Positions 1 through 6,141 of a DNA stretch of 8,015 bases are shown here, one piece after another (the first letter of the stretch is position 1; every line of letters begins with the position of its first letter). The notes beneath the pieces were generated by a model. That model was not told the DNA's origin. It ran no database searches and saw only the letters and a list, made by a program, of their open reading frames with translations. A program made the position numbers and the translations under genes. The DNA comes from an uncultured Bacteroidales bacterium (GTDB taxonomy: Bacteria; Bacteroidota; Bacteroidia; Bacteroidales; P3): contig ONOZ01000071.1 of NCBI GenBank assembly GCA_900319595.1, forward strand, positions 1 through 8,015. The letters run 5' to 3'.

Positions 1-600
1 GATATTAAGTAATTTTGTTTTTAGTTTGCCGTGATATTCAGATAGTTTAGTCATTTCATATATAAAGAGAGTTTTTTGAACAATCTTTTCTATTGATGCA
101 GAAACAACAGCACCTGTTGAAAGTATCATAGCGTCTGTAATAGAGGGAGATGCAAAAGATTTTCTACTCAATGCTCCGTCAATTAAACAAATGTCACATT
201 GTTGAGACATCTTGTCAATCAATTCTTTCAATCTTTGAGTGTCAGTAGGACCTGAAAGCATTACATTCCCAAATGTTTTAGTTTGAGAAGTTATCAATCT
301 ACCCAATGAGGTCCCATAATGCGAAATATCTTCTATTGTGGAAACAATTTCTCGTTTAGGATAGAGTTGCTCGGAAGTGATAAACAGTGAATTAGGATAT
401 AAAAAAACACGTGGTTTAGAAGTTTCGGTAACTTGATCTAAAGTTTCACCATCAATACCAATAGAAGTAACAGAGATTCTTTTATTATAATCGTTTAGTC
501 GTTTGATAACAAAGTTTAGAGCCTCGGTTTTGCCGGCATTTTTCTCCATGCCAACAAAACTAATGCTCTTATAATTCAATAAACTTGATATAAATGGCAT
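1..600 (-). CDS. kamB: P-loop protein, probable lysine 5,6-aminomutase reactivase subunit KamB (3' end off window)
   Basis: An open frame of 200 codons runs from ATG at 598-600 to the window edge without a stop, so the C-terminus is missing. The protein is cytosolic-looking, with no signal peptide or membrane segment. Near the N-terminus, SFVGMEKNAGKTE (residues 14-26) is a nucleotide-binding P-loop, slightly unusual because five residues rather than four separate the first Gly from GKT. Around residues 134-147, CDICLIDGALSRKS has a hydrophobic strand ending in Asp, which suits a Walker B position. It lies 74 bp downstream of kamA on the same strand, the order known from lysine-fermentation clusters, where kamB and kamC products are thought to reactivate the B12-dependent lysine 5,6-aminomutase KamDE. 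The P-loop is seen directly. The KamB name rests on gene order and remembered family motifs, so another P-loop NTPase remains possible. Confidence 0.6.
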   Translation of the reverse strand, partial: MPFISSLLNYKSISFVGMEKNAGKTEALNFVIKRLNDYNKRISVTSIGIDGETLDQVTETSKPRVFLYPNSLFITSEQLYPKREIVSTIEDISHYGTSLGRLITSQTKTFGNVMLSGPTDTQRLKELIDKMSQQCDICLIDGALSRKSFASPSITDAMILSTGAVVSASIEKIVQKTLFIYEMTKLSEYHGKLKTKLLNI

Positions 601-674
601 ATTTTATACAATATATACTAATTTAGTGGTAGTATATGATAAATACTATGTGTTATATACTAAATACTATATAT
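601..674. repeat. AT-rich kamA-kamB spacer with short repeats
   Basis: This 74-bp spacer is almost entirely A and T. Read on the minus strand it carries two copies of ATAGTATTTA, and a TAGTATAT/ATATACTA pair that could form a weak hairpin. There is no clear terminator and no TAnnTTTG box. The simplest reading is that kamA and the downstream gene share one transcript and the spacer is a processing or weakly structured segment. Confidence 0.4.
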
Positions 675-1928
675 TTAGCGATTACTACTTCTCTGGTGGC
701 GTTCCAAATCTTTAGGTTCCATTGCCATTCTCTTATTTTCCAATAAAGAAAGTACGCCTTCCTGCTCAATGTCTTCACCTTCAAGGAAATCAACATCACA
801 TTCACCCGGAGTATAATCCTGTGGTTCAGTGTAAGTTGTAATAACACCTTCGTAATTTCTCAAAACAACTTTACCCGGAGCTTGAGAAATGACATATTGT
901 GGCATAACAGGAGTTTTTCCACCACCGCCTGGAGCGTCAATGACAAATGTTGGTACAGCATAACCAGAAGTATGTCCTCTAAGACCTTCCATTATTTCAA
1001 TACCCTTTGATACCGTTGTACGAAAATGCTCTAAGCCCATACTTAAATCACATTGGTATATGTAATAAGGTCTTACTCTCATGGCAACAAGTTTTTGTAC
1101 CAATTTACGCATTACTCTTACATCATCATTCACACCTCTTAACAATACGCTTTGATTGCCCAATGGAATACCAGCGTTAGCCAATTTTGCACAAGCCTCT
1201 TTTGCTTCTTCCGTACATTCATTAGGATGATTGAAATGTGTATTTAACCAAACAGGATGATATTTTTTAAGCATATTACACAAATTGTCTGTAATACGCA
1301 TAGGACAAACTACCGGCGTTCTAGAACCTAAACGAATAATCTCCACATGTTTTATCTCGCGTAGTCTTTTTATAATACTTTCAAGGAATTCATCGCTAAC
1401 CATTAAACAATCACCGCCTGAAAGTAGGACATCGCGAATCTGAGGCGTGCGTGCGATGTAATCAATACCTGCTTGAATACGATCTTGTGCAACATTTGTA
1501 TCATTTTGTCCTGCAAAACGACGTCTGGTACAGTGCCTACAATACATAGAACACATATCGGTAATAAGGAATAGACATCTGTCTGGATATCTGTGCGTAA
1601 TACCAGGTACAGGAGAGTCTTCGTCTTCATGTAACGGGTCTAATAAATCCGCTGCAGCCGTATGCGTTTCTTTAATTGTAGGTATAGCCTGCAAACGTAT
1701 AGGGTCGTTAGGATTATTTATATCAATACGACTCAAATAGTAAGGAGTAATAGCCATTCTTAAAGTTTTAAGTGCTGCTTTTACACCTTGTTCCTCATTT
1801 TCAGTCAATTTGATATACTGTTTCAACTCTTCAAGAGTTTCTATTCTGTTTCTAACTTGCCAATGCCAATCATACCATTGTTCGTCAGTAACATTAGGAA
1901 ATAATTCCTTTCTTCTATCTACTTGCAT
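675..1928 (-). CDS. kamA: L-lysine 2,3-aminomutase (radical SAM, PLP)
   Basis: This enzyme interconverts L-lysine and L-beta-lysine, the first step of anaerobic lysine fermentation, using a [4Fe-4S] cluster, S-adenosylmethionine and PLP. The radical-SAM motif CSMYCRHC gives cluster cysteines C126, C130 and C133, and LLSGGDCL follows at 168-175. PLP-lysine K338 lies in APGGGGKTP. R135, D294 and D331 match, with an offset of one, the substrate-binding Arg134, Asp293 and Asp330 of the Clostridium subterminale enzyme. These matches and the 417-residue length (416 in C. subterminale) favour true KamA over the shorter EpmB. The zinc-binding cysteines of that enzyme are mostly absent: position 269 is Asp, and only C377 remains in the C-terminal cluster. 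The gene is divergent from xseA and precedes the probable kamB. The ATG at 1926-1928 has a TATCTTTG box upstream. Confidence 0.95.
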   Translation of the reverse strand: MQVDRRKELFPNVTDEQWYDWHWQVRNRIETLEELKQYIKLTENEEQGVKAALKTLRMAITPYYLSRIDINNPNDPIRLQAIPTIKETHTAAADLLDPLHEDEDSPVPGITHRYPDRCLFLITDMCSMYCRHCTRRRFAGQNDTNVAQDRIQAGIDYIARTPQIRDVLLSGGDCLMVSDEFLESIIKRLREIKHVEIIRLGSRTPVVCPMRITDNLCNMLKKYHPVWLNTHFNHPNECTEEAKEACAKLANAGIPLGNQSVLLRGVNDDVRVMRKLVQKLVAMRVRPYYIYQCDLSMGLEHFRTTVSKGIEIMEGLRGHTSGYAVPTFVIDAPGGGGKTPVMPQYVISQAPGKVVLRNYEGVITTYTEPQDYTPGECDVDFLEGEDIEQEGVLSLLENKRMAMEPKDLERHQRSSNR

Positions 1929-2053
1929 AATTATATTGTTTTAGATTTATTCTCTTTAAGTTGCAAAGATAACATTTTTTTACAAATATAGATATAAAAT
2001 ATTAAAATTATTCGTAAATTTGCATTCCATATTGCATATAGCAAATAAATATA
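1929..2053. promoter_or_regulatory. Divergent kamA / xseA promoter region
   Basis: This 125-bp region separates two divergent genes. On the minus strand TATCTTTG (1964-1971) fits the Bacteroidota -7 consensus TAnnTTTG and would give a kamA leader of about 30 nt. On the plus strand TAAATTTG (2015-2022) fits the same consensus and would give an xseA leader of about 25 nt. Neither box has a convincing TTTG -33 element at the usual 19-21 bp spacing, so both would be weak or activator-assisted. Confidence 0.6.
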
Positions 2054-3253
2054 ATGGAGGAGGAAATACTTGATAATAGCATAGTAGAAAACAAACAAAT
2101 ACTATCATTAGTTGAAGTATTGGATACATTGGCGGAAGGAGTGAGAAGACAATTTCCATATCCTTTTTGGTTAAAGTGTGACATATCTAAAATAAACTTC
2201 TATCCATACTCAGGGCATGCATATCCTGAACTTGTTCAAAAACAAGGAGATGTGATTGTCGCACAAACAAAAGCAATTATATGGAGAAGTGATTTGCAGA
2301 GAATAAACGATAAATTCCAATCAATTGTTGGTGAATCCTTAAAAGACGGAATTAGTATTGTATGTTTGGCTCGTGTAACTTTTCATTCTGTATATGGACT
2401 TTCGTTGATTATATCCGATATTGATCCAAATGTTTCTTTGGGGCAATTAGAATATGAGAAAAAAGAATGCATTGAAAGACTAAAAAAAGAGGAACTTTTT
2501 TCGCTAAATTCTACTTTAGACTTACCTTTGCTACCTAAACGCTTGGCTGTGATAAGTGTTCCCACATCTAAGGGCTATAGCGACTTTTTACAGACGATTA
2601 ACTATCAACAAGATAAGTATAAATTCTTTATTCATTTATTCCCTTCCTTACTTCAAGGTGATGGTGCAACTTATCAACTGATAGAATCATTAAATGTCAT
2701 TGAAGGTGTCAAGCAATATTTTGATTGTGTTTTGATTATACGTGGTGGAGGTGGAGATATTGGTTTGCATTGCTATAATAATTATGAACTTTGCAGGAAG
2801 ATTGCAACTTTTCCGCTACCTGTTTTGACAGGAATAGGTCATTCTACTAACGAAACTGTTGCTGAAATGGTGAGTCATATGAATTTTATAACACCAACTG
2901 CACTTGCTGAATTTATTTTAGATAGATTTCAAGCGTTTGATAATGAGATTGAACAGATTAAGCAAAAAATCAATAAACTTTCACACCTTATCTTGAAAGA
3001 AGAATACAAAAATTTAGCATATATACAAAATATTTTAGCAATCACAGTGAAAAATAAATTAGTTACTGAAAAAAATAAATTAATCACCGAAGAAAAATTT
3101 TTGAATGCAATAAATCCTCAAAATATACTAAAAAAGGGTTATACAATAACTTCAATTAACGGACATATAATACATTCTATCAATCAAATATCAAAAGGAG
3201 ATAAAATTTTAACTCAAACTGTTGATGGGGAATTTACATCCGTTGTTGAATAA
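2054..3253 (+). CDS. xseA: Exodeoxyribonuclease VII large subunit
   Basis: XseA is the catalytic subunit of exonuclease VII, which degrades single-stranded DNA to acid-soluble oligonucleotides with XseB. The 399 residues fit the family order. An N-terminal OB-fold DNA-binding region covers roughly 15-120 (including PFWLKCDISKINFY). The nuclease core follows, with IIRGGGGD at 228-235 and GIGHSTNETVAEMV at 260-273. A Lys-rich helical region covers about 290-350, then the usual C-terminal segment beginning NPQNILKKGYTI. By comparison with the proposed E. coli active site (D155, R205, H238, D241), D177, R230 and H263 are present, but the last Asp is Asn (N266). The family's usual RGGGS is RGGGG. 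The ATG at 2054 starts just before the OB-fold. xseB follows after 14 bp, so the two are co-transcribed. Confidence 0.95.
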   Translation: MEEEILDNSIVENKQILSLVEVLDTLAEGVRRQFPYPFWLKCDISKINFYPYSGHAYPELVQKQGDVIVAQTKAIIWRSDLQRINDKFQSIVGESLKDGISIVCLARVTFHSVYGLSLIISDIDPNVSLGQLEYEKKECIERLKKEELFSLNSTLDLPLLPKRLAVISVPTSKGYSDFLQTINYQQDKYKFFIHLFPSLLQGDGATYQLIESLNVIEGVKQYFDCVLIIRGGGGDIGLHCYNNYELCRKIATFPLPVLTGIGHSTNETVAEMVSHMNFITPTALAEFILDRFQAFDNEIEQIKQKINKLSHLILKEEYKNLAYIQNILAITVKNKLVTEKNKLITEEKFLNAINPQNILKKGYTITSINGHIIHSINQISKGDKILTQTVDGEFTSVVE

Positions 3254-3267
3254 CAAGAAAATGTGAT

Positions 3268-3480
3268 ATGGAAAAGATAGATTTATCTTATAAAAAAGCA
3301 TATGAACAATTGCAAAACATTGTTTCTCAAATGGAAAATGGACAATTACAGATTGATGAGTTGAGCAAAAACATTAAAGAGGCAATGGATTTAATCAGTA
3401 TATGCAAATCCAAACTTAATGCAATTGAAGTAGATGTTAATTCGTTGATACAAGAGATTGAAAAACAAAATATTCAATAA
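3268..3480 (+). CDS. xseB: Exodeoxyribonuclease VII small subunit
   Basis: XseB is the non-catalytic partner that binds in several copies to each XseA and is needed for exonuclease VII activity and for controlling the large subunit. At 70 residues it has the usual family length. The sequence reads as a helical hairpin: SYKKAYEQLQNIVSQMENGQ, then a helix with the typical IDELSKNIKEAMDLI, then CKSKLNAIEVDVNSLI. It starts 14 bp after the xseA stop at an ATG preceded by an A-rich stretch, in the same operon. No strong plus-strand terminator follows at once; the nearest hairpin with a T-rich tail is at 3653-3672. Confidence 0.92.
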   Translation: MEKIDLSYKKAYEQLQNIVSQMENGQLQIDELSKNIKEAMDLISICKSKLNAIEVDVNSLIQEIEKQNIQ

Positions 3481-3516
3481 TTTTACTTAATTTTGTAGTT
3501 TAATTATAAAGACGAT

Positions 3517-3556
3517 AAAAAAGAAAAGGAGTGCTAAGCCATCACGGTCGCTCTCC
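3517..3556 (-). terminator. Intrinsic terminator of the minus-strand small RNA
   Basis: Read on the minus strand, GGAGAGC and GCACUCC pair with a single A/A mismatch around a 15-nt loop, followed directly by UUUUCUUUUUU. On the plus strand the same hairpin is followed by CTTGC, not a T-run, so the terminator acts in the minus direction only and does not serve xseAB. Confidence 0.72.
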
Positions 3557-3618
3557 CTTGCAATTATTAAGGAACAAATCCTCGTAGTTATTAACCTAAA
3601 AGTCTCATTTTCAATTTC
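3517..3618 (-). ncRNA. Probable stand-alone small RNA, about 100 nt
   Basis: In the gap after xseB the minus strand carries a complete small transcription unit with no ORF. A Bacteroidota-type promoter (TTG, 20-bp spacer, TAACTTTG) lies at 3624-3654, and a hairpin followed by UUUUCUUUUUU ends the unit near 3517. The predicted RNA of about 102 nt contains a small AGGA/UCCU hairpin (3570-3582), which UUAA pairs could extend across a bulge on the 5' side. The 3' part is the terminator hairpin. This RNA is unusually G+C-rich in its 3' third compared with the surroundings, which suggests constraint. The start is estimated from the -7 box. I cannot assign a family; 6S RNA and the Bacteroidales-1 class, also bounded by promoter and terminator, are candidates to test. 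Confidence 0.6.
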
Positions 3619-3623
3619 TGTTG

Positions 3624-3654
3624 CAAAGTTACCACCATTGTATAACCTGTGCAA
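3624..3654 (-). promoter_or_regulatory. Promoter of the minus-strand small RNA
   Basis: On the minus strand TTG at 3654-3652 is followed by exactly 20 bp and TAACTTTG at 3631-3624. This is the best fit in the window to the Bacteroidota consensus TTTG-N19-21-TAnnTTTG. Transcription would start around 3617-3620. The -33 element overlaps the palindrome at 3653-3672. Confidence 0.7.
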
Positions 3655-3672
3655 TACTCAAAATTGAGTATT
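3653..3672. repeat. Perfect inverted repeat AATACTCA-N4-TGAGTATT
   Basis: Eight-base perfect arms surround AAAT, and TTGC followed by TTTT comes next on the plus strand. It could be a weak plus-strand terminator for xseAB, or an operator for the minus-strand RNA whose -33 TTG it overlaps. The T-run is interrupted, so I do not call it a firm terminator. Confidence 0.55.
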
Positions 3673-3694
3673 TTGCTTTTGAAAATAATAATTA

Positions 3695-3760
3695 TTTGTA
3701 AATCAGGTATTTTTTACAAAAGATTGAATAAAATATCTATTTTACACTAATTTTGTGTAA
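3695..3760. promoter_or_regulatory. Two dyad-symmetric sites before the RsmI-like gene
   Basis: TTTGTAAA-N10-TTTACAAA (3695-3720) is a perfect 8-bp inverted repeat. TTACAC-N7-GTGTAA (3742-3760) is a perfect 6-bp inverted repeat whose right arm overlaps the -7 box. They share TTTACA-type half-sites and sit where a regulator of the downstream gene would bind. In AT-rich DNA short dyads also arise by chance. Confidence 0.45.
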
Positions 3761-3765
3761 CTTTG
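3758..3765 (+). promoter_or_regulatory. -7 box for the RsmI-like gene
   Basis: TAACTTTG matches TAnnTTTG and is followed by a leader of about 40 nt before the ATG at 3810. No good TTTG lies 19-21 bp upstream, and the region where it would lie is taken by the dyad at 3742-3760. Confidence 0.6.
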
Positions 3766-3809
3766 CAAATAGAAAATAATTACACATCAACCCTAAATTT
3801 TAGAAAACA

Positions 3810-4508
3810 ATGTTATATCTATTTCCAACATTATTAGCAGATGTGAATTGGCAGAAATGTCTGCCACAATATAATATAGATAAGATACTTTCTTGCGAAT
3901 GTTTCATAGTAGAGGAGTTGCGGACTGCACGAAGATTTTTGAGAAAAATAGGTTACAAAAAGAATTTTGACGAAGTAACCTTCTTTATTCTTAATGAGCA
4001 CACGACAGATATAGAAATGAGTGATTTTCTACAACCTGCGATGATGGGTAAAGATATATTTGTTATGTCCGAGGCGGGATTGCCTTGCGTTGCAGACCCT
4101 GGCAGTAAAATAGTTTTGCTTGCTCACAAATTTAATATTGAAGTGGTATCTATGGTGGGACCTTCCTCTATATATATGTCGTTAATGGCAAGTGGATTCA
4201 ATGGACAAAATTTTGCATTTGTGGGATATTTGCCTGTAAAAGATATGGATAGGGAAAAGAAATTGCGACAAATAGAGGAGAGGTGTTATAAGGAAAATCA
4301 AACTCAAATATTTATAGAAGCACCTTATCGTAATGATAAAGTATTTGACTCAATAATTAAGACTTTACGAAATGAAACTTTATTTTGTATTGCTTCTGAT
4401 ATAACAGATTCTAAACAGAGTATCAAAACGTTAAGTATTGCAGAATGGAAAAAACAGAAAGAATTCACTATTGGCAAACGCAATACCATTTTTCTAATAT
4501 ATAAATAA
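3810..4508 (+). CDS. RsmI-like SAM-dependent methyltransferase (tetrapyrrole methylase fold)
   Basis: The protein belongs to the tetrapyrrole methylase superfamily, close to RsmI, which 2'-O-methylates C1402 of 16S rRNA. The start YLFPTLLAD (3-11) corresponds to RsmI's YVVPTPIGN. SEAGLPCVADPG (87-98) matches SDAGTPxISDPG, VGPSS (116-120) matches the GPSA turn in the SAM site, FVGYLP (137-142) matches FxGFLP, and IEAPYRN (169-175) matches the YESPHR strand. At 232 residues it is shorter than RsmI (about 280) and lacks RsmI's C-terminal extension; it resembles a second, short RsmI-like methylase common in Bacteroidota. rRNA is the likely substrate by family, but the exact target is inferred. 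The gene stands alone with its own -7 box. Confidence 0.88.
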   Translation: MLYLFPTLLADVNWQKCLPQYNIDKILSCECFIVEELRTARRFLRKIGYKKNFDEVTFFILNEHTTDIEMSDFLQPAMMGKDIFVMSEAGLPCVADPGSKIVLLAHKFNIEVVSMVGPSSIYMSLMASGFNGQNFAFVGYLPVKDMDREKKLRQIEERCYKENQTQIFIEAPYRNDKVFDSIIKTLRNETLFCIASDITDSKQSIKTLSIAEWKKQKEFTIGKRNTIFLIYK

Positions 4509-4591
4509 TAGTATTTTGATATTGAAAAAACTTTTCTTACCATCTAATTGCCAAAAAAAATGGAAAAATAGAAAAGGATGTGTAATAATAA

Positions 4592-4654
4592 AAATAATAT
4601 GCGTGATTATTTCATTTTTCTCGGAAAATAATTTACTAATCACGCATATTATTT
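4592..4654. terminator. Long perfect hairpin, possible bidirectional terminator
   Basis: AAATAATATGCGTGATTA (4592-4609) and its exact reverse complement (4637-4654) are 18-bp perfect arms around a 27-nt loop. The loop has its own small hairpin TTTTC-TCG-GAAAA (4616-4628). On the minus strand the right-hand arm is followed by TTATTATTA, giving a U-rich tail. On the plus strand the tail is CTACTGC, so termination of the RsmI-like transcript would depend on U residues inside the arm. It might instead be a structured RNA element or a small mobile or REP-like palindrome. Confidence 0.65.
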
Positions 4655-4877
4655 CTACTGCATAAAATACTTTAAAATTCTATACTTTTTCCAATTGCAA
4701 AGATAGTATTTTTTTTGAAATACAACCATTTTTTTATTAAAATTTTTTCTTTCCATTTCAGTTAGATGATAAAAATGGTTAATATTTTCTAAAGTTCCTT
4801 AATATTGAATAACGTTAGGCAACATTAAAAATAACTAAAAAAATAGTGAAATTTTATAGTATTTCAAAAAAAAGTAA

Positions 4878-4964
4878 TAAATTTGCAACGTAAAAGTAGG
4901 GGAGAGACTATCCTTTGCTTTAAAGAAGAAAATTTAAAAATAAATATTAAAATTTAAAACAAAA
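4878..4964 (+). promoter_or_regulatory. serC -7 box and 5' leader
   Basis: TAAATTTG (4878-4885) fits the Bacteroidota -7 element. The leader of about 75 nt is longer than others in the window. Its first half is less AT-rich and can fold as AAG/AGG against CCT/CTT around GGAGAGACTAT (about 4892-4920). The second half is almost pure A and T up to the ATG, typical of efficient Bacteroidota leaders. No known riboswitch is recognised. Confidence 0.5.
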
Positions 4965-6053
4965 ATGGCAAAAGTACATATCTTTAATGCAGGTCCATGC
5001 ATTTTACCAAAGCAAGCCACTGAGGCTGCAAGAAAAGCAATTGAGAATTTTGATAATACCGGCGTTGGTTTGTTAGAGATTTCTCACCGTACTCCAGGTT
5101 GGGAGAGAATTATGAGCGAAACTGTTCAGTTATGGAGAGATTTGTTACACATACCAGAGAATTACAAAATCATCTTTTTAGGTGGTGGTGCTTCAACTCA
5201 ATTCTTTACCGTTCCTGCTAACCTTTTGAATAAAAAAGCGGCTTATTTACAGACAGGCGTTTGGGCTAAAAAAGCAGCAAAAGAGGCAAAAATCTTTGGT
5301 GAAACTGAAATAGTTGCATCTTCTGAGGATAAGAATTATTCTTACATACCAAAGGGATACACCATTCCTACAGACGCAGACTATTTCCATATCACTACTA
5401 ACAACACAATCTATGGTACAGAAATAAAATACGACATGGATTGCCCTATCAATTTGGTTGCAGATATGTCTTCAGATATTATGTCTCGTCCTGTTGATAT
5501 TAGCAAATATGCTTTAATATATGGTGGAGCACAAAAGAACGTTGGTCCTGCAGGTGTTACTTTCGTTATCGTAAGAGAGGATATTTTAGGCAAGATTACA
5601 GACAGAAAGAATTTGCCTGTACTTCCTACCATGATAGATTATAGAACTCACATTGATAAAGAGTCTATGTTCAATACTCCTCCTGTGATTTCTATTTACG
5701 TTATGCACGAGACATTGAAATGGTTGAAAGAAAACGGTGGTGTAGAGTGGATTCAAAAACGCAATCAAGAGAAAGCAGACCTTCTTTATAATGAAATTGA
5801 CCGCAACAAAATGTTTGTTGGTACTGTTGAAAAAGAAGACCGTTCATTGATGAATGTTTGCTTCGTTATGGCAAAAGGTTACGAAGACAAAGAAAAAGAG
5901 TTTATGGAATTTGCAAAGGCTAACGGTATGATTGGTATAAAAGGACATCGCTCTGTTGGTGGATTCCGTGCTTCATTGTACAATGCTTGCGAAATTGAAG
6001 ACGTTCAGGCTCTTGTGGATTGCATGAAAGAATTTGAAGCAAAAAATGCATAA
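4965..6053 (+). CDS. serC: Phosphoserine aminotransferase
   Basis: SerC is a cytosolic PLP enzyme that transfers an amino group from glutamate to 3-phosphohydroxypyruvate to give O-phosphoserine; in many bacteria it also acts in the PLP pathway. The 362-residue protein has the full family set: FNAGPCILP at the N-terminus, EISHRTPGW (38-46, with the H41-R42 substrate pair), GGGASTQF (73-80), the PLP-stacking W100 in TGVW, DMSSDIMSRP (167-176), the PLP lysine K191 in YGGAQKNVGPAG, NTPP (237-240), and HRSVGGFRASLYN (328-340) with R335 near the substrate carboxylate. The ATG at 4965 fits the conserved start and is preceded by AAAACAAAA. serA follows after 88 bp, giving a two-gene serine biosynthesis unit. 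Confidence 0.97.
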   Translation: MAKVHIFNAGPCILPKQATEAARKAIENFDNTGVGLLEISHRTPGWERIMSETVQLWRDLLHIPENYKIIFLGGGASTQFFTVPANLLNKKAAYLQTGVWAKKAAKEAKIFGETEIVASSEDKNYSYIPKGYTIPTDADYFHITTNNTIYGTEIKYDMDCPINLVADMSSDIMSRPVDISKYALIYGGAQKNVGPAGVTFVIVREDILGKITDRKNLPVLPTMIDYRTHIDKESMFNTPPVISIYVMHETLKWLKENGGVEWIQKRNQEKADLLYNEIDRNKMFVGTVEKEDRSLMNVCFVMAKGYEDKEKEFMEFAKANGMIGIKGHRSVGGFRASLYNACEIEDVQALVDCMKEFEAKNA

Positions 6054-6063
6054 TTGTATAATA

Positions 6064-6107
6064 ATGTAGAATGTAGCATATAATTTTGTATGTACTACAT
6101 TCTACAT
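6064..6107 (+). terminator. serC-serA intergenic hairpin (attenuator or mRNA-stabilising stem)
   Basis: ATGTAGAATGTAG (6064-6076) and CTACATTCTACAT (6095-6107) form a perfect 13-bp stem, and ATTTTTAT follows, so partial termination is plausible. The loop contains TAATTTTG (6081-6088), which resembles a -7 box, but the nearest TTG (6054-6056) is 24 bp away. serA has no better promoter, so the stem probably tunes readthrough or protects the serC end of the message. Confidence 0.6.
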
Positions 6108-6141
6108 ATTTTTATAATAAACAAAAAGTTTAATAATAGAA

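Larger units (their letters stand above)
4509..4964. other. 456-bp gap between the RsmI-like gene and serC
   Basis: No credible gene is present. The gap holds the 18-bp-arm hairpin at 4592-4654. A minus-strand TATCTTTG at 4698-4705 has TTG at 4723-4725, but the 17-bp spacing is shorter than usual. The serC -7 box is at 4878-4885. Two direct copies of TTAATATT lie around 4780-4810. The only ATG inside the hairpin opens a 10-codon frame that I regard as chance. Confidence 0.6.

Noticed and set aside
1403..1630. Minus-strand frame of 75 codons inside kamA in another frame
   Set aside because: It is an out-of-frame shadow across the radical-SAM motif region of kamA.
3488..3495. Plus-strand TAATTTTG just after xseB as a promoter
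   Set aside because: The nearest upstream TTG is 27 bp away and no gene or structured RNA follows on that strand for 300 bp.
3481..3809. tRNA or SRP RNA gene in the xseB-downstream gap
   Set aside because: I found no cloverleaf with a T-arm GTTCRA motif and no SRP GGAA-type apical loop with its conserved internal loops on either strand.
4325..4543. Minus-strand frame of 72 codons overlapping the end of the RsmI-like gene
   Set aside because: Its codons are mostly antisense to conserved methyltransferase sequence, and no promoter or family motif supports it.
4599..4631. Ten-codon frame starting at the ATG inside the 18-bp palindrome (MRDYFIFLGK)
   Set aside because: It is very short, its ATG is part of the hairpin stem, and nothing links it to an attenuated gene downstream.
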